Shown here one piece after another: positions 10,676-19,316 of a stretch of 21,075 nucleotides of DNA; position 1 is the first letter of the stretch, and each line of letters starts with the position of its first letter. This DNA comes from Carex sylvatica (lineage: Eukaryota > Streptophyta > Magnoliopsida > Poales > Cyperaceae). A model generated the notes under the pieces. It worked only from the letters and a program-made list of their open reading frames with translations. It was not told the DNA's origin and did no database searches. Location of the stretch: contig CAXKVR010000198.1 of NCBI GenBank assembly GCA_964058845.1, positions 1 through 21,075 of the forward strand, given 5' to 3'. The position numbers were made by a program, and so were the translations under genes.

Positions 10676-10724
10676 TAAGTCAGATCCGCACAAAGTTGAC
10701 ATATATCGTGCAAGTCAGATCCGG
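10671..10724. repeat. Short direct repeat TCGTG(T/C)AAGTCAGATCCG
   Basis: Two 18-bp copies differing at one base begin at 10671 and 10707, 36 bp apart. The function is unknown. Confidence 0.75.
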
Positions 10725-11559
10725 CATATAGACCGTCTGATTGAAAACGGAGCCCATTCGTGTAACTGAGAAGCTGAAAGGTGGCCCCTGCAATGTCAAC
10801 AGGGGAGACTGGAGAAGAACCTGGAGCGGCAGCCGGCAACGACACTACGACAGTGTGAAATGGACTTCTCTTTGTTTTCTCCGGGCATTATACTTGATTT
10901 TCTGTAAAACGAGCATATTTTAATATTGAACTGTTAATTTGAGAAATTGGGAACAATGGCAAAGAGTTTTCGAATTTTAAATAAAATGATATTATTTGGG
11001 AATATAAGTATATAAAACAATCAAAATTGACATAATGCAAAAGAAATAAAATCGACTCTTGCTATAAGCTAAACTAATCAAATATATATCTATGATTACA
11101 AAACATAAGAAATAAGCTAAACTAATCAAATAATTGGAGTAGTTATATTTTGATGAGAGAAATTATCTGGTGAGCCAGACTTATCTTGAGGTTACTCAAT
11201 GCACCTAACCCTAATTAAAGATTTATTGACCCCTTTGACAATTGATATATGTTCGAATGTACAGTTTAAAGTGGATAACGACTAGAAAAATGCGCGCGGG
11301 ACACCTCCAATTTAAGTAAACATAAACGGATTTACGGTACTATTCTAAATTGAGGTTGGATTTAAATTGTTTGATTCCATTGAGATTCGTGTAGATGTTT
11401 TAGATTTACGAAGCTGTTTAAATTCATATGATTTTAAACATGTCTCCACAAATCTTAATACATATATATTAGATGGATTTAATTAGGCTTTGCAACCAAA
11501 TTATAAAATAATGAATTAGCACTCTTTAAATTAATAATATTTTAATATTATAACAAACC
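10725..11559. other. Intergenic segment, no supported gene
   Basis: A GC-richer part up to about 10880 is followed by AT-rich DNA. A 21-bp direct repeat containing AAGCTAAACTAATCAAATA occurs twice near 11064 and 11112. I see no coding or RNA gene. Confidence 0.5.
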
Positions 11560-11916
11560 AAATATTATTTTTACTCTTCCAAACAATAGAAAATTTACAA
11601 TATTCTCTGTTTTGAGTTAGTATTATATTGCACTATTTTTGGACAATAAGAGCACCGGGGTATCTTTGTTTTAGATCGATTGAGTACTGTTTATCTCCAG
11701 CTAAATATTATTTTTACTCTTCCAAACAATAGAAAATTTACAATATTCTTTGACTATTTTGAGTTAGTGCACCGGCGTATCTTTGTTTTAGATCAGTTGA
11801 GTACTGCTCATCTCCGGCTAAATATTATTATTACTTTTTCAAATAATAGAAAATTTACAATATTCTCTCACTGTTTTGAGTTAGTATTATTTTTCACTAT
11901 TTTTAGATAATAAGAG

Positions 11917-12516
11917 TGATACGGCCTATGTCGAGGTATGACACGAGATCTGTAATGAATGGTATGACTGGATGTGTACGTGTGTATGTGACGGCTCGTC
12001 CAGAGGACGATCCGAGATGTTTAAGTCGATGGTAATTGTGAGACATTATAACTTTACCCTATGTTGTGTCTCAAGTAATAAAAGTATTAGCTCTGATTCA
12101 ATAGAACTGTTTACCTTAAATAGCCTCCTTCAGTTCTGACATCCCGCGTTGTCAGAACTGTCAGAGGGATCGTATAGGAGCGACCAGGCTTTCGTAAAAC
12201 GCAGTGACACCTGCATATACAAAATGCATGGGTCGCATAGTGAGCGGTGACGTCCGCATAGAAGACGGTGACTAAGTTGCACCCACCCTGTACGGACAGT
12301 TAATGGACGTGATTCTAAGCCGACTCTGAGCCAGACCTTGGATCGGGATGTCCCTACCCTATCTCAAGTTGGGCCGTGTGACCAAGCCACCTATTAATCA
12401 TATCTTGAGTCGTTTGTTTATCCTTGGATTGATTTCATTAAAGTAATTTTCAATCCAAATTATCATTTGTGATATAAGATTGATTTTATAAGGGCTTTGA
12501 ATTCATGGCCCTATTA
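11917..12516. mobile_element. 600-bp insertion, probable solo LTR, nested in the tandem array
   Basis: The insertion begins TGATACGGCC and ends GGCCCTATTA. It is bounded by a 5-bp direct repeat AAGAG (11912-11916 and 12517-12521), the size typical of LTR retrotransposons. It splits a tandem-repeat copy exactly where its sister copies read through, so the insertion borders are seen directly. It is richer in G+C than its surroundings and has no long ORF, which fits a solo LTR. The TG...TA ends are non-canonical. A weak terminal inverted match (TGATACGGCC against TAATAGGGCC) leaves a DNA transposon possible. Confidence 0.7.
12131..12160. repeat. Perfect 11-bp-arm hairpin inside the 600-bp insertion
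   Basis: CAGTTCTGACA, an 8-nt loop TCCCGCGT, then TGTCAGAACTG. It could form a stable stem in RNA transcribed from the insertion. Whether it is a terminator, a protein site or incidental is unknown. Confidence 0.8.
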
Positions 12517-12735
12517 AAGAGAATCGGCGTATCTTTATTTTAGATCAGTTGAGGAATGTTCATCACCAGCTAAATATTATTATTACTCTTTCATACAATA
12601 AAAAATTGACAGTATTCCCTCACTGTTTTGAATTAGTATTATTTTGCACTATCTTTAGACAATAAGGGCACCAATGTATCTTTGTTTTAGATCGGTTGAG
12701 TATTGTTCATCTCCGGCTAAAATGTTTTATTTTTA

Positions 12736-13399
12736 TTTTATTTTTACCATCTCCGGCTAAAATGTCACTGTGGCAGTGTGGCAATTAGGACATGGACGAC
12801 TCCAAAGGTCAAGTCAAAGTCATCTCTGGTAAACCTAGTTTATAGGTTGCTCAATATCTTCTCTTTTTGTCATTTTTCTATAATTTTGAACGTAGTTCGA
12901 TCTGCGAATATGACGTATATGTTAATAGCAGACAGCTGATCTAATTTCTCTATATTCTTACGTTTTAGAAGTAATTTTCCGAAAGCAATCTTACGATGTA
13001 TATGTAAGGATAAGATCATTTTCTTTTTCAACAACAACAGGTTCAATGTTATCTGTTTCCATTCCGTCTCATCACCTAAGAAGTTGGTACAACAATTTCC
13101 TCATTTAAATAAGGCATTAAATGTGAGAACAACTGTCAACTTTTGCCAGTCTACAATTTTCCATTCAATCGTGACATTTACTTGCTAAAATAGAAAATTC
13201 TTGTGCACACTGAAAAAAAGAATATGATAATAAGAATATACAAGTTCAACGCAGTTCTAGAAGGCGAGAATTAACGGGGAACAACTAACAGTATCCCATT
13301 CAGTTCCGTATCTGTCATCCACGCTAAAAAACAAAAAAAATAGTACAACGGAGACCACTAACTGATGCGCACGTGCTAATTGTCACCAAAGAGCAAAGT
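12736..13399. other. Intergenic segment, nothing distinct
   Basis: Moderately AT-rich DNA without a supported reading frame, RNA gene or clear repeat beyond the edge of the preceding array. Confidence 0.5.
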
Positions 13400-13419
13400 T
13401 AACGTAATTTTATTAATAG

Positions 13420-13830
13420 TCAAAACATATAGTATTCATACCTACGAATTTATAATATTCATACTTATTATCTATAATAGTCAAAACTAGAGGAAATCAT
13501 TAATTTTGGAAACCAGTAACGACTAAGGAGACCACTGGCGTCTTGTGACAGCCTAGATTGGGGACCGCAACCGTCTGAAAGCGACATTTGTCGAGACTGG
13601 GACCACTACAGCGAATCTATATAGTATTCATATCTAAAATAATGAAGTATTTATATCTAACTAAAGAAGTATTCATACATGTTCAAAATAACTTATACAA
13701 TTCAAAATTCAAAGTCAGATTCATCTCTCTCACCCCACATCTTCCAAGAAGTATTCATATGTAACATGAAGTATGCATATCTAACAAATGAAGTATTCAT
13801 ATCTAACTAATAAAATATTCATATGTTCCA
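13420..13830. repeat. Field of GAAGTATTCATATCTAAC-like degenerate repeats
   Basis: At least eight copies of (A/G)TATTCATA(T/C), several within a longer GAAGTATTCATATCTAACTA unit at irregular spacing (for example near 13624, 13665, 13750 and 13790). Between about 13500 and 13615 there is an unrelated, GC-richer stretch. The origin is unknown. Confidence 0.7.
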
Positions 13831-13879
13831 ATTTGACAACCTTCGCTGGACTAGCATGGACCCCCTCCAATGGTACACC

Positions 13880-13925
13880 ATGCTCTCCTCGCCGAATCTC
13901 GTCGGATCTCGCCGGATCTCGATGG
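13880..13925. repeat. Short GC-rich repeat of ATCTCG(C/T)CGG type
   Basis: Three to four imperfect 10-bp units (CTCGCCGAAT, CTCGTCGGAT, CTCGCCGGAT, CTCGATGG) lie side by side in otherwise AT-rich DNA. Confidence 0.75.
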
Positions 13926-14809
13926 TGCACCCGGGTTAAATAATATCAATCATTAATAACTACTTTTGTTAGTTATGACAAGTTGGGCTGAAAATGACTG
14001 TTAGGAGACTACTTCTAGAGAACAATATCTTTATTCTTTAATTTAATGCAAAAATCTTATCTAATTTAATTGCTTAAAACAATACTTCCCGCCGAAGAGA
14101 GATATTGAAAACGAAACTTTTTATTTTTTTAAAATTAGTGGTTTTAAAAATCTATTAATAATTTTATTGATAAAAATTAGTTATAACGATTAAAATGATG
14201 TTTATTTTGTAATTTAAACTCTTTTTTTCTTATAAATTCATCTAAACTACTTTAATAATTTAATTTTACTTATCTATCTCTTAAAAACCCTATTATCTCA
14301 TTTTCCATCTCTATCTGCGATCGTATCTGTTTTTATTCAATAGTTGTTGCACCCTGACGGCCGTATTTGCTCACGACCGTGCTCTAATTGAGATGGGAGA
14401 AAAGTGAACTGACCAGAGCCAAAAGTGCAATATTGTCGAAACTCAGAGCACATAGTCTCTACCCATCTCATTTCTATCGTCGGTGTCTACTACCAATATA
14501 ATTTATGTTTTAGTAATGAAAATTATACTTAATAGCTACTGTCAAGATTTCAAAAGAGAGAGAAAGATGAGTCCAAAAAGGTATCGTTGTGTCGAGAATA
14601 AAGTCTAGAAGTGAGAGGGGCAGAATAGAAGAGAAGGTGAGAGAAGGGCTAGGAAATAGTGGTGGATAAGATTTTACCTTTTGAATCACTCGTTAACGAA
14701 AGCGCGAGTTCACAAGGAGCGTCCGGCCATTATTAAAATAAAAAAAATGTTTTCATACTAAATGACATATGTAGAGAGATAATCATAATAGATAGATATT
14801 ATTCTTTTA
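13926..14809. other. Intergenic segment, no supported gene
   Basis: Mostly AT-rich. Near 14390 and 14460 there is a loose inverted match (GAGATGGGAGA and TACCCATCTCATT), perhaps a worn transposon end. No coding sequence is recognised. Confidence 0.5.
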
Positions 14810-15259
14810 AAATAAATTATATTAGTTCTTAAAGATATTTTTAAGTTAATGAGTTTCTTGATGAGTTTAATTTTAAAAATTATCAAATTAATTTCAAATT
14901 AATTTCAAATGACGAATGCAAACAGCTAAAACATATATACTTTATGAGGTGATGTATTTATGTAAAAAAATTATAAATTCTCGAACTATTTAGTATAAAG
15001 TAAAATAGTTAAAAATGATGAAAAATAAATATATTAGATTAACTTATAAATCTTCTTTTGTTTTACCGCTTGACTTTATACTAAATTAATCATAAAAAAA
15101 AAACTTTATACTAAAGTAATGCAAAAATTTATAAATTTTACATATAAATGCATTACTTGTAAAATAAATCGGTTTCGGTAGTTCGGATCTGATCTGATAA
15201 ATTTTAAAGTTGAGTTCACTAAAAACTTAATCAGCTTAAAGAACATTCTTATTTTACTC
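14810..15259. mobile_element. Decayed second copy of the 1295-1707 fold-back element
   Basis: The right end (GAGTTCACT...CAGCTTAAAGAACAT...ATTTTACTC) lines up with the right end of the element at 1295-1707. The interior shares GACTTTATACTAAATTAAT and TTTAGTATAAAGT in the same order. The left end begins near GTTCTTAAAGA. Both terminal hairpins have lost their pairing, and a 13-bp segment ACTTTATACTAAA is duplicated in the middle. No target duplication can be seen, so this copy is much older. Confidence 0.75.
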
Positions 15260-15546
15260 AAATTATTAGTTATCATGCTGTAAATATATCATTTTATTTC
15301 ATGAATTGATATTTATGTATAGTTTAAGTGAGATATACATCTTATATTTATTTGAATTGCAAGCTTTGGAGAAAGTTTTTTTTTTTAAGATTTCAAGGAT
15401 TGTATGTAACTTCATCTTCTCTTAGCAATTCATAATTTGCTTGAACTTTAAAGTGCGATCTGAAATAAATGTGCATGTGGTTGGTGATTGGTCAAGTAAA
15501 CCACCCGTCTATATCAGTCAACTAGCTGGGGAGTGTAGACGTAACG

Positions 15547-15650
15547 CGTATCCTCTGATCAAGAATTGATTGGACGAATCTTAAAATTGATTGGACGGTT
15601 GAGATTCATTAACTCAAAAGATTCCCTTTTGAGTTAATGCAGAGGATACG
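15547..15650. mobile_element. Small (about 104-bp) MITE-like element with CGTATCCTCTG ends
   Basis: Perfect 11-bp terminal inverted repeats, CGTATCCTCTG and CAGAGGATACG. The interior holds a perfect palindrome, ATTAACTCAAAAG, 5 nt, CTTTTGAGTTAAT (15608-15638), and a doubled AATTGATTGGACG. A truncated, oppositely oriented relative lies at 10592-10675, which supports its being a dispersed family. Confidence 0.75.
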
Positions 15651-16431
15651 AATTCGTGTGGACGAGAGCGGAGAGCCCAAGGCGAAAGAAGCGTCAGTTT
15701 TGAATATTCAACTCCGAAATTTTAATACAAAGCATGGCAAATGGATAAATAAATAAGACTCTCAAATTTAGTCCAGGCATCTCTTGAGTTGCGTCGTTGT
15801 TTCGCTCGTTGACTAGAGGTAAGATCCTGTTCCTTCTTACCTGCCCTGCTGATGATCTCCAGTTCCTTCAACGACACGAGGCATCCGTTTTAATGTTGTC
15901 TTTCAATGTCTTCAGAAGATTAAACAATTAACCACCTCTGCGCTTGAAAAGGAAGTATGATTCATCGGACCAGGGTAAATATGATATTCCTAAAATCTTT
16001 GCGCCAGCCGCCAGGTTTCAAACAAGATCTTTAATCGTTTATTTCTCCTCCTAGACTCCTTGATTTTTTTGATAGAACTTTTTATTTATAGAAATAGTAT
16101 AAAATTAATATACAATGGACAGATCGTATGAAAATTTTGATCTCATAGAAAGAATCGAAAAAATCGATTCATTAAAAATTCAGCCTACCACCTTACCTCG
16201 TATCACATAAAATCTTATTTCTAATTAAAGGAACAAAAAAAAAATGGTTTATTCTATGGGATCAAAATCTCAAGACAATTCATATATTATCCTAGAGTAT
16301 TAAGTATAAGTATAAGATGTAATAAGTTTGAAATTCAGATAAAAAAATTCTTTGTGGATATTAAATAGTTGATTGATTTGATCTTCAAACTTTAAAAAAA
16401 AAAAAATTATTTATTATTCTATATTATTTTA
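15651..16431. other. Intergenic segment of mixed composition, no supported gene
   Basis: 15660-15990 is less AT-rich than its surroundings and includes GACTAGAG followed by GTAAGATCC, which looks like a splice donor; a non-coding first exon is possible but unsupported. A 31-codon frame from 16115 has no recognised match. The rest is AT-rich. Confidence 0.4.
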
Positions 16432-16938
16432 GGAAATTTTCATATAAATCTTTCAAAAAATTTAAAATTACGTACTTTCCCCTCTAAATTCATAAAACTC
16501 ACAAATTTACCAGTTTTATTGTGTTTTATTATTAAGCAAGTCAATAAAAAAATATGTAGCCTATTAAGAAAAAAGTCAGTCTTTTAATTGGTCGATTCCC
16601 AATAACAAATAGTTAATTTGTCTTCTTGTGATGTATTACACCGATAACTTTTAGGTATACATTTGTTTATGCGTCAGAAGTAGAAAAATGACTCATTTTT
16701 TCTCAGAAACCGACCAATTTGAAGACTTAATATTTTTTCTTAAACATAATACATATTTTTTATTTTCTAATAAAGGATAAATGAGTATTTTATAAATTTA
16801 AATGAGTTTTGATAGAAAAGACAATATATGAGTAAATTTTTGAATTTTTGAAATTTAGAAGGGTGTTATGATATTATGACTTTGGAGGGGTACACCAGAA
16901 ATTTTGAAGTTTTTTACGGGTATTCCAGAAATTTCCCC
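16432..16938. mobile_element. About 507-bp MITE-like inverted repeat with GGAAATTT ends
   Basis: The left 70 bp (GGAAATTTTCATATAAATCT onward) pair imperfectly with the right end, whose complement reads GGGGAAATTTCTGGAATACC. Both arms contain CCCCTC(T/C)AA followed by CATAA. Flanking TTATTTTA and TTATTTTT would be an 8-bp target duplication with one mismatch, as hAT-type elements make. There is no coding sequence inside. Confidence 0.65.
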
Positions 16939-17340
16939 TTATTTTTAAATATTTTTTACAAATAAAAATTCTGTTTTTTTGATGTCTTGAAGTATTCGTA
17001 TACTAGAACAAAAAATAAAAGTTCAAAACAATCTTTAATAGTTAAGAGCAAAATGTAGGTTCTATATTTGGATTGGAGATCTTTGATGGATACTTAAAAG
17101 AAAATTTTTGATCTCATCTTTATTTTCAAAAAAATGAAAAATTAATAGAGCTTATGTTATTTTTTATATTTGAAAATAGAAAAAAAAAATCACATGAGCA
17201 AAAGTATATATATTTCAATCTTAAAAATATTAACGTCACTAGCTAGAATTTTAACATCCGTCAAAATTTTATTATTGGAAAAAATGACCCAATTTGTTTT
17301 TTCTTCCTGGTTGGAAAATATTTACATCTTTGATCGGTCT
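16939..17340. other. Intergenic AT-rich segment, nothing distinct
   Basis: A 75-codon frame at 17170-17397 has low-complexity composition and ends inside the next inverted repeat. I see no gene. Confidence 0.5.
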
Positions 17341-17576
17341 TTAAGAGCCATCTGGTTGGAGTTCAAATCTGCTGTAATTCCAAGAGGAATTACATGATTC
17401 TAAAATTCTGATATTGACCATTCAAACTTTTTCGTGTGTGGATCTCGAAAATATTTTCAAAAAAGCATGTTTTCATACATACATCTCGAAAAAGATCAAT
17501 AGTTAGAATCGAAATTACAAGACCTGTAATTCCCCGAGAATTACAACAGATTTATTTTCATCCGGTTGAGGTTCTT
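17341..17576. mobile_element. About 235-bp MITE-like inverted repeat
   Basis: The left arm AAATCTGCTGTAATTCCAAG faces a right arm whose complement reads AAATCTGTTGTAATTCTCGG. The outer ends AAGAGCC and AAGAACC also match. Each arm contains a small internal palindrome of the GTAATTCC...GGAATTAC kind. Target duplication is not clear. Confidence 0.65.
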
Positions 17577-18827
17577 CGGAAATTTTAAACAAACTTAATA
17601 TGAAGTGTAAAAGACTTCTAGACCTAAGTTGTAACTAAAATTGGTACAAAATTTTAGGGGGTCTAATTGAGTTTTAATGGGTGTTTTTGAGAAATTGAAA
17701 CCGAAATTTTTATTAATAACATCAAAAATAAATAAATTAAAGAAAATAACCTCTCTTTTTTGGAATTTCTAGAAACAACATTTTCATTGGATAATTCTCT
17801 GCAATTTGAAACTGCGGCCATGTCAAAAATAAAATTCAAAAAAATGTGGTTATTTGGTTTTTTTTTTAATGATAAAAATAAAAATTTCGGAAAATACACG
17901 GTAGTTCTGATTTTAGTTACTTCCACTTAATTTCGAAATTAGTTATTGCACTTACTTTTTGTATAATTCTCGATGTTCTGTTTGGGAATAAGAAAAAAAT
18001 ATTACTACAACCAGAATACATTTATCTAATATTGAAGAAATTGAAAAAATTAAAATGCATACTTCATATTTAACTATTTTGTAGAATAACAATGCCAAAC
18101 TAATGACAACAAAATGAAATACAATAATTATCACACTATTAATAGCAGGCTAATAGTAGCAAAGGCTTCAAAAAATATGTACTTGTATATAATTTTTTAT
18201 CTAATTTAGAGTAAATACCCATAAAATTGACCCCATATGCAACATTAATATTTGATATGATTTATCTCAACTTACGTTTAACTCTCATAGCTTAAAAGTC
18301 TAGCTCCGACTTGAATAACAAATTAATAGTGAATAAATCAATGCTAATGATGGAAGATCATTTGTAAGAGTTATATATTTTTTTTTTGAAGAAGTGGAGA
18401 AGTCCCACCAGTTTTTATTGAAACTAATATAGTTTGTACCCTTAATTATTATGGTTTAAATATTTTTTTTGTTAATTTTATAATGAACTTAATTATTACC
18501 TCTCTTAGAAATTAGTTAACTCCAATTTTCCGATATTAGTTTCACTTAATTTATTTTCTCAAATGCGTTAGATGCTCTAACTTTGAAATTTAAATAAATT
18601 TATTTAATTTCACCTTAACCCTAGTGCCAAACAAGCTTTGTAAATTGAAACTCCAATCTTGGAGACTGCTAATTATTATCTGGAAAATTTCGATTTCGGC
18701 TCGTCAATTTGAAAACCTTGGACAAATTAAGTATAAATAATGTACAAATATTTCAGATAACAACGAATACGATTTTTTATATATAATTCATATTTTTAAC
18801 ATGTGTATTGAAATGACATGTTTTTAT
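17577..18827. other. Intergenic AT-rich segment, no supported gene
   Basis: Open frames here (17663-17926 and 17952-18134, minus) are Lys/Ile/Phe-rich, as expected of AT-rich noise. No repeat or RNA gene stands out. Confidence 0.55.
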
Positions 18828-19023
18828 CAGAGTCCGTGTTTCCAGTACCTGAGGTACAATTTTAAAAAATAAACAGTCCAGATTAGTTCAGCTGGGTCAA
18901 ACTTAATCCAGATACAGTTAGGACTTAGGACTTTAGAGGGTGTGCTTTGAAATTCGTGTCAAATGAAAAGAACGGTTCAGATTTATGGCTTACAACTCAG
19001 GTACCTGGGGTGATACGGATTCC
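18828..19023. mobile_element. About 195-bp MITE-like element just upstream of the second gene
   Basis: The ends are imperfect inverted repeats. The left reads AGTCCGTGTTTCCAGTACCT and the complement of the right reads AATCCGTATCACCCCAGGTA, both followed by CCTGAG. The element ends about 60 bp before the TATA candidate at 19082, so it may contribute to, or interrupt, the promoter. Confidence 0.6.
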
Positions 19024-19081
19024 TTTTTTTAGCTAACGAGTACCTTTTCTATTCTATTTGACCCTTGTTTTTGTTATTTTT

Positions 19082-19088
19082 TATATAT
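19082..19088 (+). promoter_or_regulatory. TATA-box candidate for the 3'-end USP gene
   Basis: TATATAT preceded by a T-rich stretch, 70 bp upstream of the first in-frame ATG (19158) and 229 bp upstream of the preferred ATG (19317). A start site about 30 bp downstream would fall near 19115. The motif is short and AT-rich DNA is common here, so the support is mainly positional. Confidence 0.4.
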
Positions 19089-19114
19089 GGCAGTCCGGAA
19101 AATGTCCCGTCTTA

Positions 19115-19316
19115 ATACAGAAAACCGGATGAGTCCAGTTTAGGAGCACCGGCAACAATGATACCCAGCAACCATCTTTCGTCTTCATCTGCACAAGTTT
19201 CACAAGTCGCAAAAGAGTACAAGTCTTCGGTTGAGTCCCCACCTATTCTCTATACTCCCCTCCCTCCTTCCAAAACAACCCCCACTGAAGCTTCCCCTTC
19301 TTCTCTCCTCCGTTGC
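19115..19316 (+). other. Probable 5' leader, with a tiny upstream ORF and an alternative in-frame ATG
   Basis: If transcription starts near 19115, the leader carries ATG at 19129 (four codons, MSPV, then TAG) and a second ATG at 19158 in frame with the USP domain. There is no stop between 19158 and 19317. The segment is C/T-rich from about 19235 to 19312, as in many plant leaders. Whether the 53 codons are translated as an N-terminal extension cannot be settled here. Confidence 0.4.

Larger units (their letters stand above)
11560..12735. repeat. Tandem array of a roughly 142-bp unit, four copies, interrupted
   Basis: The unit starts AAATATTATTTTTACTCTTC and ends CATCTCCGGCT. Copy 1 is 11560-11702. 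Copy 2 (11703-11819) lacks about 25 bp in the middle. Copy 3 (from 11820) is split by an insertion at 11917-12516. Copy 4 follows from about 12571 and is nearly full length. CATCTCCGGCTAAAATG is then repeated just beyond the end near 12749. Frames opening inside it are repeat-derived. No function is evident. Confidence 0.88.

Noticed and set aside
11680..11910. 76-codon open frame (plus) with repeated residues
   Set aside because: It falls wholly in the tandem array, so the internal repetition reflects the DNA repeat, not a protein.
16115..16210. Short frame starting MDRSYENFDL
   Set aside because: It looked protein-like, but it is only about 31 codons, has no known match, and no splice or promoter context.
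17663..18134. Two minus-strand frames of 87 and 60 codons
   Set aside because: Lys/Ile/Phe-rich composition typical of AT-rich non-coding DNA, with no domain.
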